In this document: positions 25,380 through 35,154 of the stretch, one piece after another
Layout: each line of letters starts with the position of its first letter
Numbering within the stretch: the first letter of the stretch is position 1
Origin: Rossellomorea pakistanensis
Lineage (GTDB): Bacteria > Bacillota > Bacilli > Bacillales > Bacillaceae_B
DNA: 64,000 bases
Reading direction: 5' to 3'
NCBI RefSeq assembly: GCF_016908495.1
Contig: NZ_JAFBDZ010000001.1
Location: forward strand, 186,001 to 250,000
The notes under the pieces: generated by a model
Database searches by the model: none
Seen by the model: the letters and a program-made list of their open reading frames with translations, nothing else
Told to the model about the DNA's origin: nothing
Program-made: the position numbers and the translations under genes

Positions 25380-26381
25380 TTGGAAAAGCAACCAATCAGA
25401 TTAACGACTGCCGAGATTAGTGCATTATGGACGACTTATATTGAAAGTTCAGCAATGAGATGTTTTTATTTGCATTTTATTGCGCATATACAAGATCAGG
25501 AAATAAGGCCAATTATAGAGGAAGCAGAAGAGTTTACTAACATGATAATGAATGAAATGGAAAACATTTTTCGCGAAGAAGAATTCCCTATTCCTATTGG
25601 CTTTACGAATAAAGATATAGATTTAACTGCTCCAGCTTTATATTCTGATCTGTTTGCCCTAAGCTTTGTCTACCGTGGGGGACAAATGATCATTAAGTAC
25701 TATGCAACCATTTTAAGTAAAGTGGCACGGCAAGATGTTTATGAACTGATTGAAAAATGTTTAATTCAAAAAACAAGCACGTACAAAAAATCTTTAAACC
25801 TTATGTTATCAAAAGGGATCTATGACAGACCACCTCATATTAACCCCCAAAAGCAGGCAGAACTAATGAAATCTGAACCTACATTAATGAATATTTGGTT
25901 TGGTGACAGCAGACCATTAAATGCATTAGAAATTAGTGAATTATTTTTTTCAATCGAGAGGAATTGTATAGGGTTAGTTCTGATTATTGGTTTATTGCAA
26001 GTATCTAACGATAAGGAAGTAAAGAAGTATTTAATAAAGGGAAAAAAATTATGTCAAAAACAAATCGAAGTATTTAATGGGTTTATAAAAGAAAACGATC
26101 AGTTCCCAACCTATCCGGTTACATTAGAAGTGACAGACTCTTCAACATCCCCTTTCTCAGAAAAATTAATCCTGTTCATCATTACTTCATCTAATCAAAT
26201 TGGATTGAAATCTTTAAGTGATGCATTGTCCGTTTCAATGAGACATGATCTAGCATTGAAGTATACTCTCTTTATAGGTGATATTATGAAATTTGGAGGA
26301 GAAGGGCTAAAGCTGATGATACAGAGGGGATGGATGGAACAACCGCCAGAATCGATTGATAGAAAAAAACTATATGAATAA
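25380..26381 (+). CDS. DUF3231 family protein
   Basis: 333-aa protein made of two similar halves, each about 165 residues and mostly helical: the first starts LTTAEISALWTTYIESSAM, the second PLNALEISELFFSIERNCIGL. That is the duplicated four-helix layout of DUF3231, a family common in Bacillus with no assigned activity. TTG at 25380 follows AAAGGG by 9 nt; the ATG at 25371 abuts the Shine-Dalgarno sequence and is less likely. It lies head to head with a decayed paralogue. Length and fold suggest a ferritin-like bundle, but I see no clear metal-ligand pattern. Confidence 0.8.
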   Translation: MEKQPIRLTTAEISALWTTYIESSAMRCFYLHFIAHIQDQEIRPIIEEAEEFTNMIMNEMENIFREEEFPIPIGFTNKDIDLTAPALYSDLFALSFVYRGGQMIIKYYATILSKVARQDVYELIEKCLIQKTSTYKKSLNLMLSKGIYDRPPHINPQKQAELMKSEPTLMNIWFGDSRPLNALEISELFFSIERNCIGLVLIIGLLQVSNDKEVKKYLIKGKKLCQKQIEVFNGFIKENDQFPTYPVTLEVTDSSTSPFSEKLILFIITSSNQIGLKSLSDALSVSMRHDLALKYTLFIGDIMKFGGEGLKLMIQRGWMEQPPESIDRKKLYE

Positions 26382-26438
26382 AAGAATTAATTAAAAAAAC
26401 AATACTACAATAATAATTTCTAACCAAGCATTTGGTAT

Positions 26439-26468
26439 GAAGAAGCCGATTTAAGAGGGCTTCTTTTT
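26439..26468 (+). terminator. Intrinsic terminator of the DUF3231 gene
   Basis: GAAGAAGCC / GGCTTCTTTTT with a loop of about 10 nt, 58 bp after the stop. Confidence 0.8.
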
Positions 26469-26791
26469 CTGTTTTTTGGGAACAAGTCATTCATTAGGTT
26501 TTTTAGGCTACAATGTTAAGAATAGTTGAATCACAATGAATAAGAAAAATATATAATCCAAAAAGTCTAAATTAAGGTAGTAAGAATGGATAAACTTTTA
26601 TCGATTCCTCCATAATTCGAGTAAATTCGTGATTTACGTCTTTTTATTCTAAAAAATAGTGGTAGAATAATTTTTGCACTATTTGGACAAGTGTAAAAAA
26701 CTGATAAAAGGAGAGTGGGAGTGGAGAAATTGCTCTTACATAAGAACAATTTTTTATTGTCCAAAAATATTATTTGTTGAGGAGAATGGTT
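26469..26791. other. Upstream region of the subtilase gene
   Basis: No gene was found. A TTTTTTATTGTCCAAAAATATTATTTG run just before the Shine-Dalgarno sequence and a G-rich stretch (GGAGAGTGGGAGTGGAG, near 26710) are the only conspicuous features. It presumably contains the protease promoter; no box is certain. Confidence 0.35.
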
Positions 26792-29700
26792 GTGAAGAAG
26801 AATTATTTATTGAAATCTTTTAGTAGTTTACTAGTTTTCATGCTTATCTTTACTTTGCTAACTCCATTTGCATCTGCAGAACAAGTAAAATCTGTAGAAA
26901 CAAATGAGAGAATCATGCAAATGAAGGCCATCATTGCAGAGCAGCAAGCAATCCTTGATCAAGAACCTCAATTACATCCGCAGCTACAAAATTTTAGTGA
27001 GAAGGATAATAAAAAAGTGGATGTCATTGTTCAATTATCAGAGCCACCGGTTTCATTGGTAAAAGGAAAGAAAGAAGTCAAAGGAAGAACGTTATCAGCA
27101 AGTGAGAAAAAGGAAGTTAAAAGGGAAGTAAAATCACAACAAGAAAAATTTGAACAACAATTAGAAAAAAAGGATGTCAACTATGAAAAAGGCTTTGAGT
27201 ATAATGATGCTTTTAATGGAATGTCCCTTCAACTAGAAGCAAACGAAGTAAACGATCTTTTGAAGATGGAAGGCGTTGTCAGCATTGAGCCTGATTTAAA
27301 AGTCCATGCACTAGAAAAGCCAGAAAGGAATAATCCAGTTGGAACTCATATGGCTGGTAGTATACCACATCTTCAAATTCCAAAGCTATGGGAAATGGGA
27401 TATGAAGGTCAAGGTGTTAAAGTAGCTGTACTTGATACGGGAATTGATTATCATCACCCAGAATTCGAAGGTGTTTATAAAGGTGGATATAACTTCGTCC
27501 CGCATAATGGAACAGATTATAGCAGGCCTCGAGCGAATGATGATCCATATGAAACGACACCACTTGACCGTCCAGATCACAGACCTGAAATTAATGAAAG
27601 AGGTAGTGCTTTTTACACCTCACATGGAACCCATGTAGCAGGAACAATTGCTGCGCAAGGGAAAAATATGTACAACATTAAAGGTGTTGCACCGAAGATT
27701 GAACTCTATGCTTACCGAGTATTGGGAGCATATGGAAGTGGGGCTACTTCTGGTATTATAGCGGCGATTGAAAAATCTGTAGAAGAGGGGATGGATATTA
27801 TTAATCTATCATTAGGTGGTAGTAATAATAGCCAGATTGCTTCTGATTCGATCGCTATTAATAATGCGACATTAGCTGGTGTAACAGCCGTGATTGCTAC
27901 TGGAAACAGTGGTCCGAATCGTAGTACAATCGGGAACCCTTCTACTGCTGCATTGGGAATTGCGGTTGGGAACTCTACACTTCCTGAAGAATCAAAGAAG
28001 GCAAATGTTAAAGTAGAAGCTGGGACATATCACCATGAATCTGAAGTAAGCATGATGTCTTGGATTTTTGGTAATGACCCAAAAGACTCATTAACTGGCA
28101 CATATGATGTCGTAGCTATTCCTGGAGTAGGGAAAGAAGTTGATTTTTCCGATATTGACGTAAATGGGAAAGTCGCCTTAATTTCTCGTGGGGAAATACC
28201 ATTTGTGGACAAGATCGCAGCAGCTAAAAAAGCAGGAGCTGTAGCAGCTATCATTCATAACAATATTGATGGAGCAGGACCCGCAAATGTATATTTAGGG
28301 AATTCATTTGACTCGCTTCCAACCTTCGATATGGCAACTGATGAAGGAAAAGCATTAAGAGAAGCACTAGGAGCCAATCCTGGTACCGTTACCTTAAGCG
28401 GTTACACATCTGATATGACAGCAGGGGACAAAATGAATCCATCCAGCTCACGAGGACCATCCCTACCGGTATTTGATATTAAACCAGACGTATCAGCACC
28501 AGGAACGAATATTATGTCTACAGTTCCATCTTACGGAAAAGATAATCCAGATGCTGATTATTCCACATCGTATGATCGTAAAACGGGAACAAGTATGGCA
28601 ACACCACACATTGCAGGAATTGCAGCTCTATTAAAATCAATGCATCCAGATTGGACGCCATTTGATATCAAAGTGGCCCTTTCAAATACTGCGAAACAAT
28701 TAGATACAGATAAATTTGATGTTTTTGCACAGGGTTCAGGGCTTGTACAACCTCTATATGCTGCAACAGCAGAAGCATTAGCCTATTCATTAGATACAAC
28801 CATTTCTGAGTCAAAAGTAATCGAAAACGTGAAGGGCACGATCACATATGGAAAAGTAGAACCTGATCCAGAAAAATCACAAGAGATTCAGAAACAAATT
28901 AAAGTGAAAAATCTTAAAGGCTCACCAAGTGACTATCAGGTTTCAGTTGAAGTGACTGGAAAGCCTGCTGGTGACATGGCAGCAGCGACGGTTACAGTTG
29001 ATAAAGCTGAATTCACTCTTGAAGACGAACAAATGCTGAATGTAACATTAAACGTTCCGAAAGGGGAAGGGAAAGCCGGGGATGAAATCCAAGGGTATCT
29101 TTATATTAGCAATGGTACTACTAATCTTTCATTACCATTTGCTGCAGATTTATCACCACCTATTCTTTCCGGTTTAAAGGATTACTCCATTGAAGATTAT
29201 GCCATTTCTCCAAATGGAGATGGAAAACTAGATCAAACAACTTTAAATTATGAATTCCATAACGAACACGGAATGACATTCATTGAATTGTGGGATGCAT
29301 CGAATCCTGAAGGCGGTAAGTATGGAGACGGTTATTTAGGATACATGTTGTCTGCTAATAAAACCACCACTGGACCTAAATCACTTTCATTTGACGGTAC
29401 CTACACGGATTGGAGTGACTTTACTGTCAAACAAGCACCTGAAGGAGTCTACACCATTGATATAAGAGCATCAAACCCATTAGGAAGTCCGATGTATACA
29501 ACGGACTATGTAGGGCCTGTCTTTGTAAAAAACTCAGCACCTAAGATTACTTTCGATCCTGTCGAAGGTGAAATTGAAGGAAACTATGAAGTAAAAGGCG
29601 ATATTGACGATAAATTCATAGATTTCAAGGCAACGGTTGAAAAGGTGTTTGATGGCAAGTATGACGTTAATGACAAATTAACGGTCACATATGAAGTGAA

Positions 29701-30448
29701 AGATAAAGATGGAAATGTGGTTGAAAAGAATCCAGTGGCATTAAATCAGGATGGAAGTTTCTCATTTGCCCTTACTGAGTTAAAGCCTGGTGAAAATACA
29801 GTGACATTGAATGTAATTGATGCCGTGCAAAACACTGCTTCAAAAGAAATGAAGATTATGGCAGAAAAACCTGAAGAACCAGTGGAAACGGCAACAATCG
29901 TTGTAAACTATGAGGATATTGCTGATCAACTAAATGATAAAAAAGCCAAAGAAGTCGTTATCACATTACCTTCTTTCACAGATGAAATTATAAACGTTAA
30001 AGCTGAAATGTCTAATTCCATTATAACAACATTAGAACAATCAAAGAAATCTGTTGTTTTCAAAGCAGATCAAGCACAAGTAAAAGTGAATAAAAAAGTA
30101 ATAAAGCAGCTTTCAGCAACAGCTTCTGAAAAAGTATTTTTTAATGTGAATTTAGAAGGCACAGAAGCTATACCAGTAACTGCTAAGGGAGCCGTTGTCT
30201 CAGATGCATATGAGTTCTCGTTTTTAACCGAAACGAATGGTGAGGTTCATGTTGTGAATAATCTTGATCATCATGCAGTAATAAAACTACCTGTAAATGA
30301 AACTGAAGTAAAGCATTCTAAAGGTATAGATGTCTTTGATGCCATGACATTAAAATCTTTAAAAGCTAAATATAAATCAGGGGTTATGGAATTCAAAACA
30401 AAGAAATTATCAAAATTCGTAGCTCTTAAACTAAACAAGAAGTCTTAA
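26792..30448 (+). CDS. Large secreted S8 subtilisin-like serine protease (Vpr-like)
   Basis: About 1218 aa. Signal peptide 1-29 (ending TPFASAEQ), an I9 propeptide (about 65-165), then a catalytic domain with Asp215 (AVLDTGID), His278 (HGTHVAG) and Ser601 (GTSMATPH). A PA domain is inserted between His and Ser (about 395-520, GKVALISRGEIPFVDKIAAA), as in Vpr. After 700 come an Fn3-like domain, a region around ISPNGDGKLDQTTL that resembles secreted-protein C-terminal repeats, and beta-rich modules; there is no LPxTG or SLH anchor. It is longer than B. subtilis Vpr (about 800 aa). GTG after GAGGAG was taken as start. It likely degrades extracellular protein. Confidence 0.92.
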   Translation: MKKNYLLKSFSSLLVFMLIFTLLTPFASAEQVKSVETNERIMQMKAIIAEQQAILDQEPQLHPQLQNFSEKDNKKVDVIVQLSEPPVSLVKGKKEVKGRTLSASEKKEVKREVKSQQEKFEQQLEKKDVNYEKGFEYNDAFNGMSLQLEANEVNDLLKMEGVVSIEPDLKVHALEKPERNNPVGTHMAGSIPHLQIPKLWEMGYEGQGVKVAVLDTGIDYHHPEFEGVYKGGYNFVPHNGTDYSRPRANDDPYETTPLDRPDHRPEINERGSAFYTSHGTHVAGTIAAQGKNMYNIKGVAPKIELYAYRVLGAYGSGATSGIIAAIEKSVEEGMDIINLSLGGSNNSQIASDSIAINNATLAGVTAVIATGNSGPNRSTIGNPSTAALGIAVGNSTLPEESKKANVKVEAGTYHHESEVSMMSWIFGNDPKDSLTGTYDVVAIPGVGKEVDFSDIDVNGKVALISRGEIPFVDKIAAAKKAGAVAAIIHNNIDGAGPANVYLGNSFDSLPTFDMATDEGKALREALGANPGTVTLSGYTSDMTAGDKMNPSSSRGPSLPVFDIKPDVSAPGTNIMSTVPSYGKDNPDADYSTSYDRKTGTSMATPHIAGIAALLKSMHPDWTPFDIKVALSNTAKQLDTDKFDVFAQGSGLVQPLYAATAEALAYSLDTTISESKVIENVKGTITYGKVEPDPEKSQEIQKQIKVKNLKGSPSDYQVSVEVTGKPAGDMAAATVTVDKAEFTLEDEQMLNVTLNVPKGEGKAGDEIQGYLYISNGTTNLSLPFAADLSPPILSGLKDYSIEDYAISPNGDGKLDQTTLNYEFHNEHGMTFIELWDASNPEGGKYGDGYLGYMLSANKTTTGPKSLSFDGTYTDWSDFTVKQAPEGVYTIDIRASNPLGSPMYTTDYVGPVFVKNSAPKITFDPVEGEIEGNYEVKGDIDDKFIDFKATVEKVFDGKYDVNDKLTVTYEVKDKDGNVVEKNPVALNQDGSFSFALTELKPGENTVTLNVIDAVQNTASKEMKIMAEKPEEPVETATIVVNYEDIADQLNDKKAKEVVITLPSFTDEIINVKAEMSNSIITTLEQSKKSVVFKADQAQVKVNKKVIKQLSATASEKVFFNVNLEGTEAIPVTAKGAVVSDAYEFSFLTETNGEVHVVNNLDHHAVIKLPVNETEVKHSKGIDVFDAMTLKSLKAKYKSGVMEFKTKKLSKFVALKLNKKS

Positions 30449-30522
30449 GATAAAGGGAAAAAGAAACACTAATCCTTCCAGATCAAATAATAAAATTAAT
30501 CGTTATGTGTTGATGGACTTAG

Positions 30523-30567
30523 ACCGACTCAAACTTAGTAATACCAACGGTTTGGGTCGGTTTTTTT
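30523..30567 (+). terminator. Intrinsic terminator of the subtilase gene
   Basis: ACCGACTCAAAC / GTTTGGGTCGGT (12 pairs, one G-U) with a 15-nt loop and a run of T. Confidence 0.9.
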
Positions 30568-30670
30568 GATTTATCTACCTTAAATACTCACCATATAGGA
30601 AACGATAATCAACTTACAAAACAAATATTGACTAGGTTATAATATATCAAATAAGGAGTGAGGAAAAGAA

Positions 30671-31270
30671 ATGATTTTCATAGACAGCCATTCAACTACT
30701 GTTATCATCGTTATCCATGAAATTTATGGAATAAATGATCATATAAAAAATGTATGTAATCAATTATCAAATCAACAGTTTGATATAGTTTGTCCTAATT
30801 TGTTGGGGAAAGAATTAGTTTTTGATTATTCACAAGAGGAAATGGCCTATCACTACTTTAATAACAATATTGGATTTCAAAATGGGGCAAAGATCATAAA
30901 GAATTTAATTGATGACTTTACAGATCGCTATGAACAGATATATGTCATTGGTTATAGTGTCGGGGCAACGATTGCTTGGCTATGTAGTGAAGAGAAACGG
31001 ATAGATGGAGTTATTGGATATTATGGATCAAGAATTCGTGATTATATAAAGGTAGTACCAAAATGTCCTACACTATTATTTTTCCCAGAAAGCGAGCCAT
31101 CCTTTGATGTTGACGAATTAATTTTAAAACTGAAGTCGAAAAATATAAGGATACATAAACTTTGCGGTCAACATGGCTTTTGTGATCCTTTTTCCAAACA
31201 TTATAATGAAGATTCACAGAAATTTTCTTTTAAGATGATGACATATATGATATCGGGTAAGCAAGTTTGA
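30671..31270 (+). CDS. Dienelactone hydrolase-like alpha/beta hydrolase
   Basis: 199-aa cytosolic alpha/beta hydrolase. It begins VIIVIHEIYGIND, the DLH-family oxyanion region (HEIxG), then has the nucleophile elbow GYSVGA with Ser where classical dienelactone hydrolase has Cys. The end HGFCDP includes the catalytic His, and the acid would be the Glu/Asp in FFPESEPSFD. Somewhat short for the family (about 230). Start follows GGAGTGAGG. The substrate is unknown. Confidence 0.78.
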   Translation: MIFIDSHSTTVIIVIHEIYGINDHIKNVCNQLSNQQFDIVCPNLLGKELVFDYSQEEMAYHYFNNNIGFQNGAKIIKNLIDDFTDRYEQIYVIGYSVGATIAWLCSEEKRIDGVIGYYGSRIRDYIKVVPKCPTLLFFPESEPSFDVDELILKLKSKNIRIHKLCGQHGFCDPFSKHYNEDSQKFSFKMMTYMISGKQV

Positions 31271-31351
31271 TTGCCTTAATTTCATTATATCATGAATTCA
31301 ATCTGAAATTCAGACTGTCTTTCCCTTGTTCTTCCATATAAAATAAGTTTA

Positions 31352-31996
31352 TTGAAGAATAGAATCATTCATGAATCCGATATAACCATTGTTGACCATC
31401 ATCGTCATATTCTAACTCCCGATTACTTTCGATTTGCAATAAATGAAAGCAGAAAACATCTTAATTTAAACATGATTGATATTTATTATCTCCATAATCC
31501 TGAGATATCAATGATGGTACTGGGGAACAAAATGTTTTATAGTCAACTATCTAAACTATTTCAGTTTTTTGAAGAACAAGTTGAAAAAGGAGTCATCCGA
31601 TTTTATGGTTTAGCAACTTGGAAGGCATTCCTTATTCAACCCAATCAATCTGGATATATTTCACTTGAAAAAGTAGTAGAGATGGCGAAATCAATAGGTG
31701 GAGAGAGTCATCATTTCAAATTTATCCAATTCCCTTTAAATAGAATGCAACAAAATTCAATATTACTGAAAAATCAATGGGTTGGTGGGAGTTAATATAC
31801 TCTAATGGAGGCAGCTGAAAAATTAGGTGTTTATGTAACAACAAGTGCTCCATTCAACTTAGGGAAAATCATTGAAGAAGGATATGATGTAAAGGACTAT
31901 TTGGTTAAAATTGTTAATACAAAAGGGATCCTTTCCACTATGGTCGGGATGAAACGAGTTGAAAAAGTTAGAGAAAATTTGAGTTGTATTTGTTGA
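31352..31996 (+). pseudogene. Aldo/keto reductase remnant
   Basis: One frame carries NMIDIYYLHNPE (the catalytic-barrel LHNP-type motif), FFEEQVEKGVIRFYGLATW and FKFIQFPLNRMQ, all aldo/keto reductase signatures. A TAA at 31793-31795 interrupts it in frame; reading resumes as LMEAAEKLGVYVTTSAPFNL and ends VGMKRVEKVRENL. The N-terminal ~100 residues with the first barrel strands and the catalytic Asp/Tyr are absent upstream. It is a truncated gene with an internal stop and no likely activity. Confidence 0.8.
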
Positions 31997-32060
31997 GTAG
32001 TTAGAGAGGAAAAATCGATACAGAATCTGAATAATGCTATGAAAACCAAGATTAACTAAA

Positions 32061-32086
32061 CTCCTTACACAAGGAGATTTTTTTTT
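32061..32086 (+). terminator. Intrinsic terminator
   Basis: CTCCTT-ACAC-AAGGAG followed by A and nine T. It lies after the aldo/keto reductase remnant. Confidence 0.7.
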
Positions 32087-32274
32087 GAAATTTTAATTCC
32101 TTTTGAAATGTATTGAATGGTAAAATATTCTTGATAAGTAAATAGAATTTCTAGTGTGACTACGGATGGCTAATTTAGGGTATAGGAAATAAATCGAGAT
32201 AGAACCCCCTTTATTAAAAAAGTATATGCGAATTATATACCTTAATGATTAGAAAGAAAAAGGAGATTTCAACT

Positions 32275-33180
32275 ATGGATCACACACAATGGAGCAGGAA
32301 CCTCATTCGAACTTCAAGAGGAGAGTTCGAAGTCTTTACTAAAGGAATTGGAGAACCACTTTGTGTGACACATCTTTACTCAGAGTTTAATCCATCAGGA
32401 GATTATTTTGCAGACTCCTTTACAGAAACACATAGAGTTCATTTAGTAAACTTAAGAGAAGCGGGGAATTCTGAAAGAGCCACAGAGACTTATCAACTAA
32501 GCATGCTTGAAACAGTGTTTGATTTAGAAGCCATTAGAGAATCTTTAGGATATACACAGTGGAGCTTTGCAGGACACTCAACCGGAGGTATGCTGGGTGT
32601 TCTATATGGGATCTATTTTTCAGAAAGTCTAAAAGCACTTGTCCTTGTTGGTGCCGCAGCTCGAGAGTACTGGACATTTTCTAATGAGTGCATTTATAAT
32701 CCTGAGCATTCTAATTATCAGCAAATGCAAGGACTTATTGAAGAATTAAAGCGACATGATTTATCAGAGGATAATAGAAAAACTCTTTCTAGACAACGAA
32801 CCAAACTTTCTCTTCATCAACCAGACAAATATGAAGATTATTTTAATAAACCAATACATAAAAAAATGTCTGGCATACGATTGAATTATTTTAATCGTGA
32901 GCTTCCCATTTTTGATTTAACACGTAAGCTGAGCCTAATTACAGCTCGAACCTTAATCATTTGTGGGAAATATGATGTCCAATGTCCATTACCATACTCA
33001 ATGGAGATGAATGAAGGAATTCCAAACTCTAAACTTATTACTTTTCACCACAGCAACCATTACCCTTTTTTAGAAGAAGAAGGATTATTTAAATATGAAA
33101 TTGATGTGTTTTTTCATGAAATTAATAAAATGTCTAGTGATTTTTTTAGTGGGAGCGGTTATGGGGAAGGATATAAATAA
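32275..33180 (+). CDS. Alpha/beta fold hydrolase
   Basis: 301-aa hydrolase of the alpha/beta superfamily. The nucleophile elbow is GHSTGG (Ser near residue 97), the acid is expected in ICGKYDVQCP near 242, and the catalytic His in FHHSNHYPFLEEE near 264. Start is the ATG after AAAAGGAGA, trimming 10 codons. Resembles proline iminopeptidase-type enzymes in layout, but substrate is unknown. Its 3' end overlaps the start of the decayed kinase at 33161 by 20 bp. Confidence 0.83.
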   Translation: MDHTQWSRNLIRTSRGEFEVFTKGIGEPLCVTHLYSEFNPSGDYFADSFTETHRVHLVNLREAGNSERATETYQLSMLETVFDLEAIRESLGYTQWSFAGHSTGGMLGVLYGIYFSESLKALVLVGAAAREYWTFSNECIYNPEHSNYQQMQGLIEELKRHDLSEDNRKTLSRQRTKLSLHQPDKYEDYFNKPIHKKMSGIRLNYFNRELPIFDLTRKLSLITARTLIICGKYDVQCPLPYSMEMNEGIPNSKLITFHHSNHYPFLEEEGLFKYEIDVFFHEINKMSSDFFSGSGYGEGYK

Positions 33181-34008
33181 AATCATAAAAAATTTAAAAG
33201 ACATAGGAATTGTAGATCAAGTTACATTTGACTATGAACCATTATCTGGTGGTACGACGAGTCGACTATATCTTGTAAATCATAAATATGTAATAAAAAT
33301 AAATAAACCAATCGTCCTTGAGACAGAAACCACATTTCTTCAATTTTATTAAAAATGTTCCATTACTACCGTTACTTATATTTGTAGACCCTGCATATCA
33401 ATACATTGTTTATGAGTTTCTACCAGGGGCCACTACTTATAGTCGAAAAAATAAAAGGGATATGCTCAATTTAGTAGTGAAGAATCTAATTAATCATTAT
33501 CAAAGTGTAGCTAGTACTAACGGGTGGGGATGGAAAGACGATTTATCAGTTTCATGGCAAGATTTCTTATTGAAAGGTATTTTAGAGTCAGAGACAACTC
33601 TAGAAGAGCATTTAGATATTGAAGACATGAAACTTGTTCAAAGATTAGCTGAGAGCTCGAATAGAATCCCGTCTAAAGGACCATTTTTATTGCACGGTGA
33701 CTGTGGTGTACATAATTTTGTTTTTAAAGGTGGAAGCTTGTCTGGGGTAATTGACCCTACACCGGTATTAGGTGAGCCGCTTTATGATTTACTATATGCA
33801 TTTTGTTCCATCACCGAATGAATTAACGAAAGAGACCATTGATTCTGTAATACCTGCTATGAAGGTCGGAGCATATAGCGGGAGAGTGCTATATGAAGAA
33901 ATATTGATCGTGCTCTTTATGAGATTAGCAACCTGTTTACGGCATCATCCAGAGGATTTTGAGGAATACATTCACGCTTGGAGTTATTGGAAGAGAATGA
34001 TAATGTAA
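33161..34008 (+). pseudogene. Aminoglycoside phosphotransferase-like kinase, frameshifted
   Basis: The first frame encodes the N-lobe with GGTTSRLYLVNHKYVIKI. After a shift near 33340, a second frame carries the catalytic loop LLHGDCGVHNFVF (HGDxxxxN) and the metal-binding GVIDPTPVLGEPLYDL. Another shift near 33800 leads to the C-terminal helices ETIDSVIPAMKVGAYSGRV. All blocks of an APH-family kinase are present in order in three frames, so two indels broke an otherwise nearly complete gene. Sequencing error is possible but would need two events. Confidence 0.8.
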
Positions 34009-34111
34009 AAAAACAGCAGCTGCAACAATGCTGGTAAATTACTATGTTCATAGTTATAACAGGATTTCTCTGAATAAATGCTTGTAAAAAACTGGCTCCT
34101 TGGAGGTACTT

Positions 34112-34825
34112 ATGCCGCTTATAAGAAATATTGAATTTTTTTTTCCAGAGGATGGACAGGCTAATTCAATCTTTTATAGTGAAACAAGGTGTATTGCTTC
34201 ATTGTACAGTCGTTTACTCCCTAATTTTAAAACAGATGAATTCAAGGGGATCATGATTAATTGTGTATCAAGTTTTGACATACTAGATAAATTAGACTCC
34301 GGATTGTTTATTACTTTTGACTATAAATCTGTGATCACAGAGATTGATATGAGAGAGTTTCTCTCATTGCCTACTGATCAGAGGAAAAAAGAATATACAC
34401 TGAAGATGATGCAAAAGCCTTTGGAACAAGTAGCAGAGGAACTAAATTGGGATATAAGTATTTTTAAGGACATCTATCAAAAAATAATAGCTCTTAACTT
34501 TGAAAATAAGTGGGTTTATTCGAATAAGAGGAGTCCTAACAGAAAATATTCTAGCAGTATTGTCTGTGAACAAGAAGTATCTTATATAGATGTATATTTC
34601 GAAATCAAAAATAGAAATGGAGAGGTTCTAGGAAGAGAGAGGATTATGAGAGAACCTCATACGGATGAACAGCATCTGTTAAACAAATTAGGAAAAATAG
34701 AGTGGACACATAACCACAAAGTGACATTTTCCGACTTAGATTATAAAACCATATATATCATTACTTTTATAGAAAAGGACACCCCAGAGAAATTATTTTG
34801 GAAATATGAACAGTTAATCATTTAA
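34112..34825 (+). CDS. Hypothetical protein
   Basis: 237-aa soluble protein starting at ATG 7 nt after TGGAGGT. No signal peptide or membrane segment. It has charged helical segments in the middle (PTDQRKKEYTLKMMQKPLEQ) and beta-rich ends (EVSYIDVYFEIKNRNGEV and NHKVTFSDLDYKTIYIITF). I do not recognise the family. It sits between a dead kinase and an arylamine acetyltransferase, and nothing indicates an operon. Confidence 0.6.
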   Translation: MPLIRNIEFFFPEDGQANSIFYSETRCIASLYSRLLPNFKTDEFKGIMINCVSSFDILDKLDSGLFITFDYKSVITEIDMREFLSLPTDQRKKEYTLKMMQKPLEQVAEELNWDISIFKDIYQKIIALNFENKWVYSNKRSPNRKYSSSIVCEQEVSYIDVYFEIKNRNGEVLGRERIMREPHTDEQHLLNKLGKIEWTHNHKVTFSDLDYKTIYIITFIEKDTPEKLFWKYEQLII

Positions 34826-35154
34826 AGTAGCACTAACTAGTTCAGAAATAGCACTATAACCTGCCGTTGCACGTATAGTAACTCCTGGAAGAACAGATTA
34901 AGATCGAAATGATAATACCCATCACACTCTTATAAAAGTGAAATGGATGGAAACAGTAGGAATACATCAGCACAATTTCATGGATGAACTGAGTTAGTGA
35001 TACAGATGACAGAGAAATTAAAGCAGTTAATTAAAAATGAATCCTTCTAAAGTTGTATGTTTGTTCAGTCATTTGATTGTGCTAAAAAGAATGACCTTCC
35101 AGTAAAATAAATGAAGCGTCGGAAATAAAGTGGACATAGCGGGGAGGAATAACT
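34826..35154. other. Intergenic region with a possible coding remnant
   Basis: No intact gene. On the plus strand about 34900-34985 a stretch translates as NDNTHHTLIKVKWMETVGIH and shortly after MDELS, bounded by stops and without a ribosome binding site; it may be the last trace of a lost gene. Otherwise nothing is seen apart from the upstream region of the next gene (GGGGAGGAAT before 35155). Confidence 0.3.
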
